Of a DNA stretch of 64,000 nt, positions 35,211 to 45,095 are shown one piece after another. The position numbers and the translations under genes were made by a program. This stretch comes from Gemmatimonadaceae bacterium (GTDB lineage: Bacteria; Gemmatimonadota; Gemmatimonadetes; Gemmatimonadales; Gemmatimonadaceae). The number at the start of each line of letters is the position of its first letter. Position 1 is the first letter of the stretch. Under the pieces are notes generated by a model, which did not search any database, was not told where the DNA came from, and saw nothing but the letters and a program-made list of their open reading frames with translations. The DNA lies in NCBI GenBank assembly GCA_025929535.1, contig JAICLZ010000013.1, forward strand, positions 1 through 64,000. The letters are read 5' to 3'.

Positions 35211-37334
35211 ATGATCACGGTTCAGCTCCTCGGGGGCGCAAGCCTTCGCTCGGGGAATACGGCTCTCACGGGTCCGCCCGCGCAGCGTCACCGCATCGCG
35301 CTGTTGGCGCTGATCGTGGCTGCGTGGCCGCAGCCGTTGTCGCGCGATCGTGCGATGGCGCTGCTGTGGCCCGAGCGCGATCTGGCCAACGCGCGCCGAT
35401 TGCTCAACCTCGCCGTGCACGTGTTGCGCGCAGCGCTCGGCGAAGGCGCAATCGCCTCGGCCGGTGATGGGCTGCTGCTCGATCCCTCGCTCGTGAGCTG
35501 CGATCTTCACGCGATGCGTGCGGCAATCGCAGCCGGCGCGCCCGACCGCATCGTGCGCCTCTATTCAGGTCCGCTCCTCGACGGATTTCATCTGGACGAC
35601 TCGAACGAGTTCATGTACTGGCTCGACGAGCGCCGAAGTGAGATGTCGCACGCGTACGTCGGCGCGTTGCTCGCGATCGCCGAGCGGCAGAAGCGCAGCG
35701 GCGATGTGCACGGCAGGGTGGGAACGTGCCGCAAGCTCGCTGCACTCGATCCGCACTCCGGGGTTTACGCCCAGGCGCTGATGCGCGCGCTCGACGCGGC
35801 GGGCGAGCGCACGGCGGCGATGCAGCACGCGAACGAGCACGCGCAGCGTCTGCGTGTGGACCTCGAGGTCGATCCCGATTCCGGAGTCGCCGCGCTCGCG
35901 GCGCAGCTGGCCCACGCGCCCGCGCGCCCGGATCCCGTGCTGACGCCGCGCGCGGGGATTCGCTCGTGCGTTGTGGCGGTGTTGCCATTTCTCAACCTGA
36001 GCACGGATCGCGAGAACGAGTATTTCGCCGACGGCATCACGGAGGATGTCATTGCGCATCTGTCGAAGATTCGCGCGATGGAGGTCATCTCCCGAGCCTC
36101 GGTCGTGCAGTTCAAGCCGCGGCAACAGAGCATCAAGGAAATCGCGACGGCGCTCGGCGCCACGTCGGTGCTCGATGGAAGCGTTCGGCGCGCGGGCGAC
36201 CGCGTCCGGATCGTCGCGACGCTGATCGACGCCGCGACGGACCAGCATCTCTGGGCGGACACGTACGACCGGGAGATGACGGACATCTTCGCGATTCAGA
36301 CGGATGTTGCGCTGCACATCGCTGCGGCGCTCAAGACGCAGCTGACGTCGGACGAGCAGACGCGCGTACACCGGAAACCAACGAAGGATCTGCAGGCGTA
36401 TCATCTCTTCCTGCAGGGCCGGCGATGTCTGTCGAAGTGGACGATCGCCGCGGTCGATGATGCCATCGACTGCTTCGAGCGAGCCATCGCGCGCGATCCG
36501 TCATTCGCTCTCGCCTACGCGAATCTGTCGATGGCGCACATCGAGTCTGCGGAGAGCGGCGCACGGCCACCGGGTGCGGTCTACGCGAGAGCGGAGGAGA
36601 CGATTCGCGTCGCGCTGAAGCTCGATCCCGAGCTGAGCGCGGCGCATTGCACGCTGGGCCACATGAAGATGGTGCGCGAGCTCGATTGGGCCGGCGCCGA
36701 ACAGGAGTTCAAGCGGGCGCTGGAGCTCAGTCCGAGCAACGCGGATGCGCTGGATCTGTACGGGCGACTCTGTTCCGCGCTCGGGCGGCACGACGAGGCG
36801 ATCGGACTCGTGGAGCGCGCCCGCGAGCTGGATCCGCTGGAGCATCGCATGGATCTCGCCACGGTGCTCCTGCGCGCGGGTCGCTACGACGCGGCCGTGG
36901 CGCTGTCGCGAGACGCCGTCGAGCTGGATCCGGTACACGATCGATCGGTTGCCACGCTCGGCTGGTCGTACTTGCTGAGTGGCCGCAAGGACGACGGACT
37001 CGCCCAGCTGGAGCTCGCGGTCTCGCTGTCTCCGGGGAACACGATGTGGCTCGGACAGTTGGGCGCTGCGTACGGGCTCGCTGGCGAAGCGGCAAAGGCA
37101 AAGACGATCCTGCGGGAGGTCCAGACGCGCGCGAAGAGCGTCTATGTCTCCCAGTATCATCTCGCGTATGCGCACATGGGGGCGGGCGAAATGGAGCAGG
37201 CGCTGGACATTCTCGAGCGAGCGGTGCACGAGCGCGGCGGACCGACGTATGGTATCAAGACGTCGTTTCTGTACATGCCGTTGCGCGGACATCCGCGATT
37301 TCGCGCGCTGCTGCGAACGATGAAGCTGGAATAG
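35211..37334 (+). CDS. SARP-like regulator with TolB-like and TPR domains
   Basis: Encodes 707 residues. An N-terminal winged-helix segment (about 1-90; ITVQLLGGASLRSG) and a BTAD domain (about 95-235) resemble SARP-type activators. A FlgO/TolB-like domain follows (VAVLPFLNLSTDRENEYFAD at about 258, then ITEDVIAHLSKI). From about 390 to the end there are at least seven TPR repeats. This order is known from class III cyclase-like regulators that lack the cyclase domain. It should be a cytoplasmic transcription factor tuned by protein contacts. Its own promoter region holds 11-base-spaced repeats. Confidence 0.9.
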   Translation: MITVQLLGGASLRSGNTALTGPPAQRHRIALLALIVAAWPQPLSRDRAMALLWPERDLANARRLLNLAVHVLRAALGEGAIASAGDGLLLDPSLVSCDLHAMRAAIAAGAPDRIVRLYSGPLLDGFHLDDSNEFMYWLDERRSEMSHAYVGALLAIAERQKRSGDVHGRVGTCRKLAALDPHSGVYAQALMRALDAAGERTAAMQHANEHAQRLRVDLEVDPDSGVAALAAQLAHAPARPDPVLTPRAGIRSCVVAVLPFLNLSTDRENEYFADGITEDVIAHLSKIRAMEVISRASVVQFKPRQQSIKEIATALGATSVLDGSVRRAGDRVRIVATLIDAATDQHLWADTYDREMTDIFAIQTDVALHIAAALKTQLTSDEQTRVHRKPTKDLQAYHLFLQGRRCLSKWTIAAVDDAIDCFERAIARDPSFALAYANLSMAHIESAESGARPPGAVYARAEETIRVALKLDPELSAAHCTLGHMKMVRELDWAGAEQEFKRALELSPSNADALDLYGRLCSALGRHDEAIGLVERARELDPLEHRMDLATVLLRAGRYDAAVALSRDAVELDPVHDRSVATLGWSYLLSGRKDDGLAQLELAVSLSPGNTMWLGQLGAAYGLAGEAAKAKTILREVQTRAKSVYVSQYHLAYAHMGAGEMEQALDILERAVHERGGPTYGIKTSFLYMPLRGHPRFRALLRTMKLE

Positions 37335-37403
37335 TCAGCGCTCGTGCATCGAGACTCCATGGCGGAACGCTGGACGTGCACGCCGGGCAGGCGGTAGGTG
37401 GCA

Positions 37404-37799
37404 ATGAGAGATCGACCCCGCTGGCGATCACTATTCGCGTGGGCTGCGGCATTCGGACTCGCTGGCTTGACGCTGATCACTGCCATGTCCATCGGCGTAT
37501 TCGTGCTCCCGGTGGCCGCCGTCGCGCTCGTGCTCGTCGCGCGTCGGAGCCATGCCTGGCCCGAAGCCGCGCTTGGTGGCCTCATCGGTGTGGGTGCTCT
37601 GTGCTGCTTTGTCGCGTACCGGAATCGCGTGTACGCTCCGTGCCTGCAAGCCGGAACACCGATTCAACTCGCTGCCGGTGAGCGGTTGACGTGCGGTGGG
37701 TTCGCTCCCGTGCCGTGGCTTGCCTTCGGCGCCCTGCTGCTCCTCGTGGGGCTGGCAGCGTATCTGATCGTTTCGCTTCGTACGTCACGTGGCGCCTAG
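37404..37799 (+). CDS. Small four-helix membrane protein
   Basis: Encodes 131 residues from ATG 37404 (GTG 37398 is possible). Four hydrophobic stretches are visible (about 14-33, 36-52, 61-78 and 103-124), with a loop carrying Cys in YAPCLQAG and LTCGG that might form a disulfide outside the membrane. No family is recognised. It lies 69 bases after the SARP-like gene and may be co-transcribed. Confidence 0.65.
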   Translation: MRDRPRWRSLFAWAAAFGLAGLTLITAMSIGVFVLPVAAVALVLVARRSHAWPEAALGGLIGVGALCCFVAYRNRVYAPCLQAGTPIQLAAGERLTCGGFAPVPWLAFGALLLLVGLAAYLIVSLRTSRGA

Positions 37800-37899
37800 G
37801 CGGGCAGCCGTTGCAGCGGGCGAAGTCGCCCAACATCCTGTCGGCGCCACCCGGCTGATTCGACGGCTGCTGCGATCATCGCGCAATCGTCCCGAGCGA

Positions 37900-38139
37900 A
37901 GAGATACGAAGCTCAAATTGGAGTCGGGCAACGGACTGCTCGTGGGAGGCGTGACGCTCCCGCTGCCATTGGCAGAGCTGGGATTGATCGATGAGTACGA
38001 GTTTCTGGTGCAGCCCGCGCCGGCCGGTCATGGGCCTAGATTGTTTGAGGGACTATCGAAGCGTGTCGGCCTGACGCTCGTGAGTTGGCTGGAGCTCGGC
38101 TCGGGGGTGGTGGCTATGCGATATGAGCCCACGGCGTGA
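37900..38139 (+). pseudogene. DHFR-like (RibD C-terminal domain) remnant
   Basis: Only the C-terminal third of a dihydrofolate-reductase-like protein is left: LLVGGVTLPLPLAELGLIDE, then QPAPAGHGPRLFEGLSKRV and VAMRYEP at the end, a series typical of the family. The part in front (before about 37900) has no homology and no plausible start. The remnant ends in TGA overlapping the next remnant. An intact family member lies at 56673. This is a decayed copy, possibly still transcribed. Confidence 0.75.
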
Positions 38140-38264
38140 CCTTTCGCAATGCGATCATCGACGGAGTCGGTGGCCGCCAGATCACCGCGAACGATCCGTC
38201 CGGAAATCCCGTCGAGCTGTTCCAGCCCACGCGCGCCGAGGCACGATTCGACGCGGCGCACTAG
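38136..38264 (+). pseudogene. VOC/glyoxalase C-terminal remnant
   Basis: The frame from GTG 38136 to TAG 38264 reads VTFRNAIIDGVGGRQI and then DPSGNPVELFQP, the last quarter of a glyoxalase/bleomycin-resistance (VOC) protein. The first three quarters are missing: the junction falls on the end of the DHFR-like remnant. Two family ends fused at one point suggest a deletion that joined the tails of neighbouring genes. Confidence 0.75.
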
Positions 38265-38358
38265 TCACGAAGGCCGAACACCACAGGCAGGGTATTCGAT
38301 TGCAGCATCGCACGGGGTGTCATTGCTGCGTCACGAATTCTGATTTCCTTCGGTGAGC

Positions 38359-38787
38359 ATGGACGATACATCATCTCCTCGGGTGACCGGAATTCTGGAG
38401 ACGGCGCTGTACGTGGGTGACCTGCCACGCGCGCAGAAATTCTATGTGAGCGTCTTCGGCTGCGAGCTGTTGCTCGAGACGCCGCGGCTCGTGGCGTTGA
38501 GCGTCGCGGGCCGCAGCGTCCTGCTCCTCTTTCAGCGCGGTGCGACCGAGGCCCCGCTACCGACCGCCGGCGGCGTCGTTCCTGGGCACGGAGGCTCCGG
38601 GGTGCAGCACGTGGCATTTTCCATCGAGACCCAGGCGCTCGACGAGTGGTTGGAGCGGCTCGCGGTGGCCGGAGTGCCGGTGGAGAGTCGCGTCCGCTGG
38701 CCTCGCGGGGGTGAGAGCGTGTACGTGCGTGACCCGGAAGGGCACTCCATCGAGCTCGTGACGCCGGGGCTTTGGGCGATATACTGA
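38359..38787 (+). CDS. VOC-superfamily (glyoxalase-like) protein
   Basis: Encodes 142 residues from ATG 38359 (a GTG six bases upstream is possible). It is a complete VOC domain: ALYVGDLPRAQKFYVSVFG at the start, HVAFSIETQALDEWLERL in the middle and VYVRDPEGHSIELVTPG at the end. The metal-site residues His (in QHVAF) and Glu (in IELVTP) are present. Substrate is unknown. It sits directly after two decayed remnants of similar families. Confidence 0.92.
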   Translation: MDDTSSPRVTGILETALYVGDLPRAQKFYVSVFGCELLLETPRLVALSVAGRSVLLLFQRGATEAPLPTAGGVVPGHGGSGVQHVAFSIETQALDEWLERLAVAGVPVESRVRWPRGGESVYVRDPEGHSIELVTPGLWAIY

Positions 38788-38833
38788 TGCATCGGCACAG
38801 ACACGAGCGAGCTCCTCACTTGGCGCAACTGTG

Positions 38834-38864
38834 CTCTCGCCGTTACTGAACGCGTAAGCGAGAG
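38834..38864. terminator. Hairpin between convergent genes
   Basis: CTCTCGC (38834-38840) pairs with GCGAGAG (38858-38864), and an inner TTAC/GTAA stem (38843-38846, 38854-38857) extends it. No T run follows on either strand, so its ending efficiency is doubtful. It lies between the convergent VOC and TPR genes. Confidence 0.4.
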
Positions 38865-38898
38865 GCTCTCCGGCAATGCGAGATCGAATCACTGCCTG

Positions 38899-39672
38899 CT
38901 AGGGCGTCGTGAGGGCTGCCATCGCATCCGCCGCGTCCGCGCGGTAGTGCACATCGTTGAAGTCGCGACTGGGCGCGTCCATGGCCGCCTGGAGCTCCGC
39001 GCGCGCGGAATCTTTCTTCCCCTGATCGCTCAGCATCCGCGCGAGATCGAGATGATGGATCGCGCGCTGTGGCTCGAGCTCGATCGCCTTCCTGAGATTG
39101 CGCTCGGCCCCCTCCCACGTCGCGGTCGCGAAAAGCGTCCCACCGGTCATGGTGTTGGCCATTTCACGCGAGAATGAGCCGAGCCGTGAGTACTCCGCCG
39201 CCCAGAGAGCGAGAACGTGCAGGCACCCCGCATGCTTCGCGTCGAGTGTGAGGCACGCGCCGGCCTCCTGGTGAATCTCGGTGGCGTACGGCAGTCGTTC
39301 GACGATCGGAAGCGTGAGCGCGATGCGGCCGAGCGCTGCGGCGAGTGCGAAGTGCGCCTGCGCGTTCGTCGGCGCTTTCTTTACGGCGGCTCTCGCGTGG
39401 CGCTCGGCACCCTCTCGTAGTCGGGCCGCGTCCGTGAGTACAGAGTCGTACTCGGCGAGCTCGGACTCGGTGCGTGCGGCGCGCCAGAGCGCATCTCCGT
39501 TCAATGAGTCGGCGGCGAGCGCGTCGAGATAGTGCCGCAGCGCGTCGGGGGCACGGAGCGCGGCGTAGGCAGAATCGCCGGCTGCGACGTGCGCGGCTAC
39601 GCTCTGCGCGGGAAGAGCGAAGGTGGTGGACGCGCAGAGAGTCATGACGAGCGGCGTGATGATGCGACGCAT
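38899..39672 (-). CDS. Exported TPR-repeat protein
   Basis: Encodes 257 residues. A signal peptide (to about FALPAQS) is followed by helical repeats; clear TPR-type helices are ALWRAARTESELAEYD near 60, NAQAHFALAAALGRIAL near 100 and IHHLDLARMLSDQGKKDSA near 210. The layout resembles RMD-type TPR proteins described for other exported bacterial proteins. It is likely a periplasmic scaffold. It is divergent from the sigma-factor gene across 264 bases that hold no other gene. Confidence 0.85.
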   Translation of the reverse strand: MRRIITPLVMTLCASTTFALPAQSVAAHVAAGDSAYAALRAPDALRHYLDALAADSLNGDALWRAARTESELAEYDSVLTDAARLREGAERHARAAVKKAPTNAQAHFALAAALGRIALTLPIVERLPYATEIHQEAGACLTLDAKHAGCLHVLALWAAEYSRLGSFSREMANTMTGGTLFATATWEGAERNLRKAIELEPQRAIHHLDLARMLSDQGKKDSARAELQAAMDAPSRDFNDVHYRADAADAMAALTTP

Positions 39673-39936
39673 GCGTAGTGTTTGCGGAGGAGTTGGAGGG
39701 AAGAGTCGTCGCGGTGCGAATGCCGTCGATGCAGGACACGCCGGCTGCTCCCGCTCCCCTACCGAGCCCTCGCGCGCACCGAGGCGGGACTCCTCCGCGG
39801 ACTACGGATGTTCCGCTTGTGGCGTTGCAACGGTGGTGTAAGGGTATCGCGGGATTTGTTTGCCTTGCGATGCATGGGCTACCTCAATCGAGGCGGCTCC
39901 CCTCATCACACGAATCGCTCTCCTCCGGAGCTCGCG

Positions 39937-40524
39937 ATGTCGCTGTCGAAGCCGCAGGTCGAGTCACAACCCGGATCGAATGCGCAATCGTCGGCGATGA
40001 CGATCGGCAACGATGCCGAGTTCGAGGCGCTCTTCCGAGCGCACCATGCGTCACTCTGCGCGTTCGCGAGTCGCATGGTGGGCTCGCGCGCGGTCGCCGA
40101 GGAGCTGGTTCAAGAGGTGTTCCTCTATCTGTGGGAACACCGCGCCACATGGAGTGCCCATACCTCCGTTAGAACCTATTTGTTCACGGCCACCCGTAAC
40201 GTCACGCTCAACTATCTCCGTCGCGAGAAGCTGGCGGAGCGGGCGACCCTGAGCGACGAAGGAACGATTGCACTCTTCACGCGCACGCAACTCGAGATCG
40301 AGCGCGAAGTCGCCCTCGCCGAATTCGAGCGCGCGGTGAAGCGCGCGATCGCGCAGCTACCGCCGCGATGCGGCGAGGTCTACGCGTTGAGTCGCGAGCA
40401 ATACCTCAGCTACGCCGAGATCGGCGAGGTGATGGGGATCTCCACGAAAACGGTGGAGGTCCACATGGGTCGAGCGTTCAAGCTGCTGCGCAAGCATCTC
40501 GCACCTTACCTCCGAGACATGTAA
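39937..40524 (+). CDS. ECF-type RNA polymerase sigma factor (FecI-like)
   Basis: Encodes 195 residues. The ATG at 39937 follows CCGGAG; a long upstream frame is ignored as it lacks sigma homology. Region 2 reads ELVQEVFLYLWEHR near 70 and TYLFTATRNVTLNYLRRE near 90; region 4 reads LPPRCGEVYALSREQYLSYAEIG and ISTKTVEVHMGRAFKLLRK (each split here at helix turns). It should direct transcription of its neighbours, controlled by the FecR protein encoded 53 bases downstream. Similar pairs control SusC/SusD genes. Confidence 0.95.
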   Translation: MSLSKPQVESQPGSNAQSSAMTIGNDAEFEALFRAHHASLCAFASRMVGSRAVAEELVQEVFLYLWEHRATWSAHTSVRTYLFTATRNVTLNYLRREKLAERATLSDEGTIALFTRTQLEIEREVALAEFERAVKRAIAQLPPRCGEVYALSREQYLSYAEIGEVMGISTKTVEVHMGRAFKLLRKHLAPYLRDM

Positions 40525-40577
40525 GGGTCGGTTTCCTCCCGCGTTCCTCTCACATCGTAGGCTGACCTGAGCATCCC

Positions 40578-41660
40578 ATGACCAACGACGACAGCGAGTG
40601 GATGGCCCTGGCACGATACGCCGCCGGCGAATGCTCGCCCGAGGAGCGCGACACGATCCGGCGCTGGATCGCCGAGAACGAGGAGCGAGCGCGACTCGCC
40701 TTCGAGCTCGGACTGATCGGCCGCGCATCGGTGCTCGATCGCTCGGAGTGGAACACCAATGCCGCGTGGGAGCGGCTCGCCGTGCGCGCAGGCGCCCCGC
40801 GGCCTTCTCCGGTGCGTTCGCGTTCCGGACGTACGCCGAATATTCTCCAGACGCGATCGAGCGTGCGCGAGAAGCTGGCACTGTGGGGAATTGCCGCTGC
40901 GATTCTGTTCACGATAGGCGCTTTCGCGCTGCGAGACGGGCTCACGAAGTCCCGCACGATTGCCGCCGGGAATGCGGCACCCGAGCGCGAATTCGTTACC
41001 CAGCGCGCTCAGGTGACCGAAGTCCGGCTTCGCGACGGGACGACTGTCGCTCTCGCGCCCGAGAGCCGCCTGACCGTCATTCCGGGCTACGGCACGACCG
41101 AGCGGGCCGTGCGCCTGAACGGGGAAGGGTATTTCCGCGTGGCGCACGATACGCTGCGTCCATTCAGCGTGCACACCGCCAGAGGCGTTGTGCGCGACCT
41201 CGGGACTTCGTTCGCGGTGACGGACTATCCGGGCGACAGCACGTTGCGCGTGGTCGTGTCCGAGGGACGCGTGCGCGTATCGATGGCCGGTCAGCCGGCG
41301 ACGACCGGGTCGGTGCTCGAGCGGGGCGACGTCGCACATGTTGGGAATGCAGCGATTCCGAGTGTGGAGCACGGTGTCGACGTCGGGCAATACCTCGGCT
41401 GGACGCAGGGACGGCTCTCCTTCTATCGCGCGCCGCTCTCCGACGTGGTCGTGCAGCTCGGCCGCTGGTACGATCTGCGATTCGTGCTCGAGGATTCCTC
41501 GCTGCGCGCGCGCCGAGTCACGATGTCCGTGTCGACGACGTCAGCCGATGCACTCGTGGACGCCATGAGTGCGGCGCTCGGTCTGCGTGCGCTCCGACAT
41601 GGGGACACCATCACGCTGCGGGCTGACGCCCACACCCACAGCGCGGGAGAGCAACGGTGA
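40578..41660 (+). CDS. FecR-type anti-sigma factor
   Basis: Encodes 360 residues. A cytoplasmic N-terminal domain (MALARYAAGECSPEERDTI, DUF4880-like) binds the sigma factor, one membrane helix lies near 95-115 (LWGIAAAILFTIGAFAL), and a periplasmic FecR domain (LRDGTTVALAPESRLTV, then GEGYFRVAHD) is followed by the FecR C-terminal, STN-contacting domain (LSFYRAPLSDVVVQLGRWYD). This is the standard surface-signalling design: the SusC-type receptor passes the signal, FecR frees the sigma factor. Its stop overlaps the receptor's start codon by four bases. Confidence 0.94.
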   Translation: MTNDDSEWMALARYAAGECSPEERDTIRRWIAENEERARLAFELGLIGRASVLDRSEWNTNAAWERLAVRAGAPRPSPVRSRSGRTPNILQTRSSVREKLALWGIAAAILFTIGAFALRDGLTKSRTIAAGNAAPEREFVTQRAQVTEVRLRDGTTVALAPESRLTVIPGYGTTERAVRLNGEGYFRVAHDTLRPFSVHTARGVVRDLGTSFAVTDYPGDSTLRVVVSEGRVRVSMAGQPATTGSVLERGDVAHVGNAAIPSVEHGVDVGQYLGWTQGRLSFYRAPLSDVVVQLGRWYDLRFVLEDSSLRARRVTMSVSTTSADALVDAMSAALGLRALRHGDTITLRADAHTHSAGEQR

Positions 41661-44600
41661 CGGTGAACGGCCGCTCGCGCGCGCGCAGACGAAAGCGCGT
41701 GAAAGACGTTCGTGGTGTGATGCGGTTCGCCGCCGCGCTCGCGCTGCTCGCGTTCGCGCTGGCGAGCAGCACGCGCGCCCTGCTTGCGCAGACGCAGGAC
41801 AGCATGACGCGGCAGGCTTCAGCCCCGGCCGACTCGGCTCCGGCATCGCCGGGCAAGGATGAGGACGCGCGGGGAGTCTCGGTGATGAAGCGGCGCATCA
41901 CCATCGACCTCCGGCGGGCGTCGCTCGCCGATGCGCTTCTGGCGGTGGCACAGAGCGGCGGCGTGGGACTCGTTCACGGTGATGACGTCGCGTCCGACAC
42001 CGCGCTCGTCACGGTGCACTTGGTCGACATCGAGCTGGGGAAGGCATTCGAGCAGGTGCTGCGGGGCACGGGCTTCGTGGCCAGAGAGAAGTCGGGCGTC
42101 GTCGTGATCATCCGCGACGCGAGGCCACGTGCCGATGCGGCGAGCGACACCGTGTGGGGAGGTGTCTGGGGACAGGTAACAGACTCCGCAACATCGAAAC
42201 CGCTCGGCGGAGTAGAGGTGACGATTCGCGGCTTGCGCGCGCGAGCGACAACGAATGACAGCGGCTACTACATCATGCGCACGCCACTCGGCGCCTACAT
42301 CGCCGTCGCGCGGCTCCTCGGCTACGATCCCGTGGAGCGCAACTTTCTCGTGCGCGAGGATCCGCAGACGAATAACGGCACGCGACTCGACCTCGTCATG
42401 CGCGTCCACGCGCAGAAGATGCAGGAAGTGATCGTCACCGCGAGCGGCCCGCAGCGAAGGCTCGAGCTTCCGAACGACATCGTGACGATCAATGCCGACT
42501 CGGTGATGAAGATCGCGCCGGTCACCAATGTCACCCAGCTGCTCGAGGGTCGCGTGCCTGGGTTGGACATCCAGCACACGTCGGGTGTGCCCGGAGATCC
42601 GTCGAGATTGCGATTGCGCGGAATCGGCAGCATCACGCGCGACAATGCGCCGATCGTCATCGTCGATGGAATTCGACTCGACGTTTCGGAGGCGCGGACG
42701 CAGAACTTCGCGTCGTCGAGCTCGATCAGAGGCTATCTCGCTCCCTCGCGGCTCGATCAGATCGATCCCAACAGCATCGCGACGATCGAGATCTTCAAGG
42801 GTCCATCCGCCGCATCACTCTACGGTTCCGATGCGGCGAACGGCGTCATCGTCATCACGACGAAGAAGGGGCGCGCCGGTCCTCCGCAGTGGCAGGCCTC
42901 GTCGACACAGGGCATCTCGACGCTTCCCGGATCATACCCGGTTTCTCTGTACCGATGGGGTCACCTCGTGGAAGGCGGTGGGCCCATTCAGTGTCCGCGC
43001 ACGAACTACCAGTGCATCCAGGACAGTCTCGTCGCATTTCAGGCGCTGAACGACCCTCAGCTCAGGCCGTTCGCACTGGGACATCGTTCCGACGCGACGC
43101 TCTCCGTAAGCGGCGGCTCGCAGTCGCTGACGTATTCGCTGACGGGAAGCGGAAGCCACGACGTCGGACTCTTTCGACTCCCGGACGTGGATGTCCAGCG
43201 CTACCAGCTCATTCAAGGGACGCCGGCGCCGAGCTGGATGAGGCGCCCCGACCAGCTCACGACTTGGGCCGGATCCAGCCAGATCACGACGACCATCGGT
43301 TCATCGGCCTCGGTCTCGCTCCTCTCCTCTCTTACTTCACAAGAGCAGCAACGCTCGAGCATCGAATCGGCCATCGGCGAACTGGAAGGAGAGTTTGTCG
43401 ACCGGTCGCAGCTTGGCGTCCAGCCGCTCATCCTCGGAGGCTTCGAACGGGCGCGCTCGAAGTCACTCAACTTCACCAACTCGGCAAATCTCAGCTGGAA
43501 TCCGTGGACGTGGCTTCCTGTCACCGCCACCCTGGGCGTGAGTGTCGACAACAGGGATGATGAGTCGCTGCTTCCCCACGGTCTGACCGAAGACATCGAC
43601 AGTGCGGGACACTTCGGGGCGGCGTCGCAGCACATCGTGACCGAGACGGTGGATGTCGGAACCAACATCGTGAGCAAGCTCCCGTGGGGGATGCGGCTGA
43701 CGACGGGAGTGGGGATGAATCTCTACACGACCTCCGGTACGGTCCAGTCGGGATCGACCTTCTTCGTTCCCGTCGGCGTGGAGACACCGCAGCATTTGGG
43801 CGATGCATCGGAGAGCACCACACATACCACGACCATCGGCTGGAGAGTCGCGCCGACACTCGCAATCACGCCACGACTTCTGCTCTCGCCTGGATTCCGC
43901 ATCGATGGGGGCAGCACCTCCGGCCGTCACGCGGCTTTCAGCGGCTTCCCCAAAATGGGAGCATCGTGGCTTCTCTCCGACGAGAAGTTCTTTCCGTACA
44001 AGAAGATCTTCAACACGATGCGCCTTCGCCTGGCTTACGGGCACGCGGGCGTGCAGCCCGGACTCACCGATCGCCTTCGTCTGTACGAATCCGGTACGCT
44101 GGTTCCGATCACCGGGGATACGGTGCTCGACGGACTCGTACTGACCTCGCTCGGGAATACGCTGCTTCGTCCCGAGCGCGCGAGGGATCTCGAGGGAGGA
44201 TTCGATGCGGACCTGTTCGACAGCCGCATCACGCTCACGTACAGCGGGTACTCGAAGCTCGTCAAGGACGAGATCGTGCAGATTCCCGTGGCACCGTCAG
44301 TGAATGGCGGCGGCTTGCGGTTCGTGAACATCGGGGAGGTGAGCGACCGTGGGGCGGAGTTGAGCCTGGGCTTCGAGCCGTTGCGGTCACCGACGGTGAC
44401 CTGGAGTGTGAACGTCACCTTCAGCACGAACGCGAACAAGCTCGAGCACCTCGCCGCGGACCAGCTGCCAATCGATCTCGGCGATGGGCGACGCATCGCG
44501 CCCGGATACCCGCTGTTCGGGCAGTGGGCCAAGCCGGTGGTCGGATGGGTGGACCGCAACGTCGATGGAATCATCGACTCCTCCGAGGTGTTGCTCGGCG

Positions 44601-45079
44601 ACTCCGCCACTTTCCTGGGGCAGCCGCAACCCAAGTACAACGCGGCGCTGTCCACCACGATCGGACTGTTTCACGGACGCCTCACGCTGAACGCGGGCTT
44701 CACCTACCAGGATGGCGCGTCGCAGTTCAATCAGGGCGCGTCGCAGGCGCTCCTGCAGGCTGCCAATGACCCGAACGCATCGCCCGGCACGCAGGCAGCC
44801 GTCGCCGTTGCGAACCTGACGCCCTACGGTCTGATCCAAACCGTGAACACCCTGCGCTTCAATTCGTTCTCCGTGGGCGTAGCAATGCCATCGCGATTTG
44901 CGGCGGCGTTCCGTGCGCGCACGATGTCGCTGGCGTTGCTCGGCTCCAACCTCGCACTGCACACGAACTACCGCGGGCTCGATCCCAACGTGAATGCGTT
45001 CGTGGGCGATGGAAATCTGGACAACGGAGTACTGCCGCAGCCGCGCACCTTCTCGCTCAGCATCCGTCTCAGCAACTGA
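41657..45079 (+). CDS. SusC/RagA-type TonB-dependent transporter with STN domain
   Basis: Encodes 1140 residues from GTG 41657; ATG 41720 would put the signal peptide (FAAALALLAFALAS) at the N-terminus. A secretin/TonB N-terminal (STN) domain (about 80-155) is the contact for FecR. A CarboxypepD_reg-like domain (about 170-255) and the plug with SusC signatures (LRLRGIGSITRDNAPIVIVDG near 315, then KGPSAASLYGSDAANGVIVI) precede the barrel. It imports substrates handed over by SusD. The operon carries peptidases and no glycosidase, so peptides rather than glycans are the likely cargo. Confidence 0.95.
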   Translation: MTVNGRSRARRRKRVKDVRGVMRFAAALALLAFALASSTRALLAQTQDSMTRQASAPADSAPASPGKDEDARGVSVMKRRITIDLRRASLADALLAVAQSGGVGLVHGDDVASDTALVTVHLVDIELGKAFEQVLRGTGFVAREKSGVVVIIRDARPRADAASDTVWGGVWGQVTDSATSKPLGGVEVTIRGLRARATTNDSGYYIMRTPLGAYIAVARLLGYDPVERNFLVREDPQTNNGTRLDLVMRVHAQKMQEVIVTASGPQRRLELPNDIVTINADSVMKIAPVTNVTQLLEGRVPGLDIQHTSGVPGDPSRLRLRGIGSITRDNAPIVIVDGIRLDVSEARTQNFASSSSIRGYLAPSRLDQIDPNSIATIEIFKGPSAASLYGSDAANGVIVITTKKGRAGPPQWQASSTQGISTLPGSYPVSLYRWGHLVEGGGPIQCPRTNYQCIQDSLVAFQALNDPQLRPFALGHRSDATLSVSGGSQSLTYSLTGSGSHDVGLFRLPDVDVQRYQLIQGTPAPSWMRRPDQLTTWAGSSQITTTIGSSASVSLLSSLTSQEQQRSSIESAIGELEGEFVDRSQLGVQPLILGGFERARSKSLNFTNSANLSWNPWTWLPVTATLGVSVDNRDDESLLPHGLTEDIDSAGHFGAASQHIVTETVDVGTNIVSKLPWGMRLTTGVGMNLYTTSGTVQSGSTFFVPVGVETPQHLGDASESTTHTTTIGWRVAPTLAITPRLLLSPGFRIDGGSTSGRHAAFSGFPKMGASWLLSDEKFFPYKKIFNTMRLRLAYGHAGVQPGLTDRLRLYESGTLVPITGDTVLDGLVLTSLGNTLLRPERARDLEGGFDADLFDSRITLTYSGYSKLVKDEIVQIPVAPSVNGGGLRFVNIGEVSDRGAELSLGFEPLRSPTVTWSVNVTFSTNANKLEHLAADQLPIDLGDGRRIAPGYPLFGQWAKPVVGWVDRNVDGIIDSSEVLLGDSATFLGQPQPKYNAALSTTIGLFHGRLTLNAGFTYQDGASQFNQGASQALLQAANDPNASPGTQAAVAVANLTPYGLIQTVNTLRFNSFSVGVAMPSRFAAAFRARTMSLALLGSNLALHTNYRGLDPNVNAFVGDGNLDNGVLPQPRTFSLSIRLSN

Positions 45080-45095
45080 GCGCCAGGAGATCACC

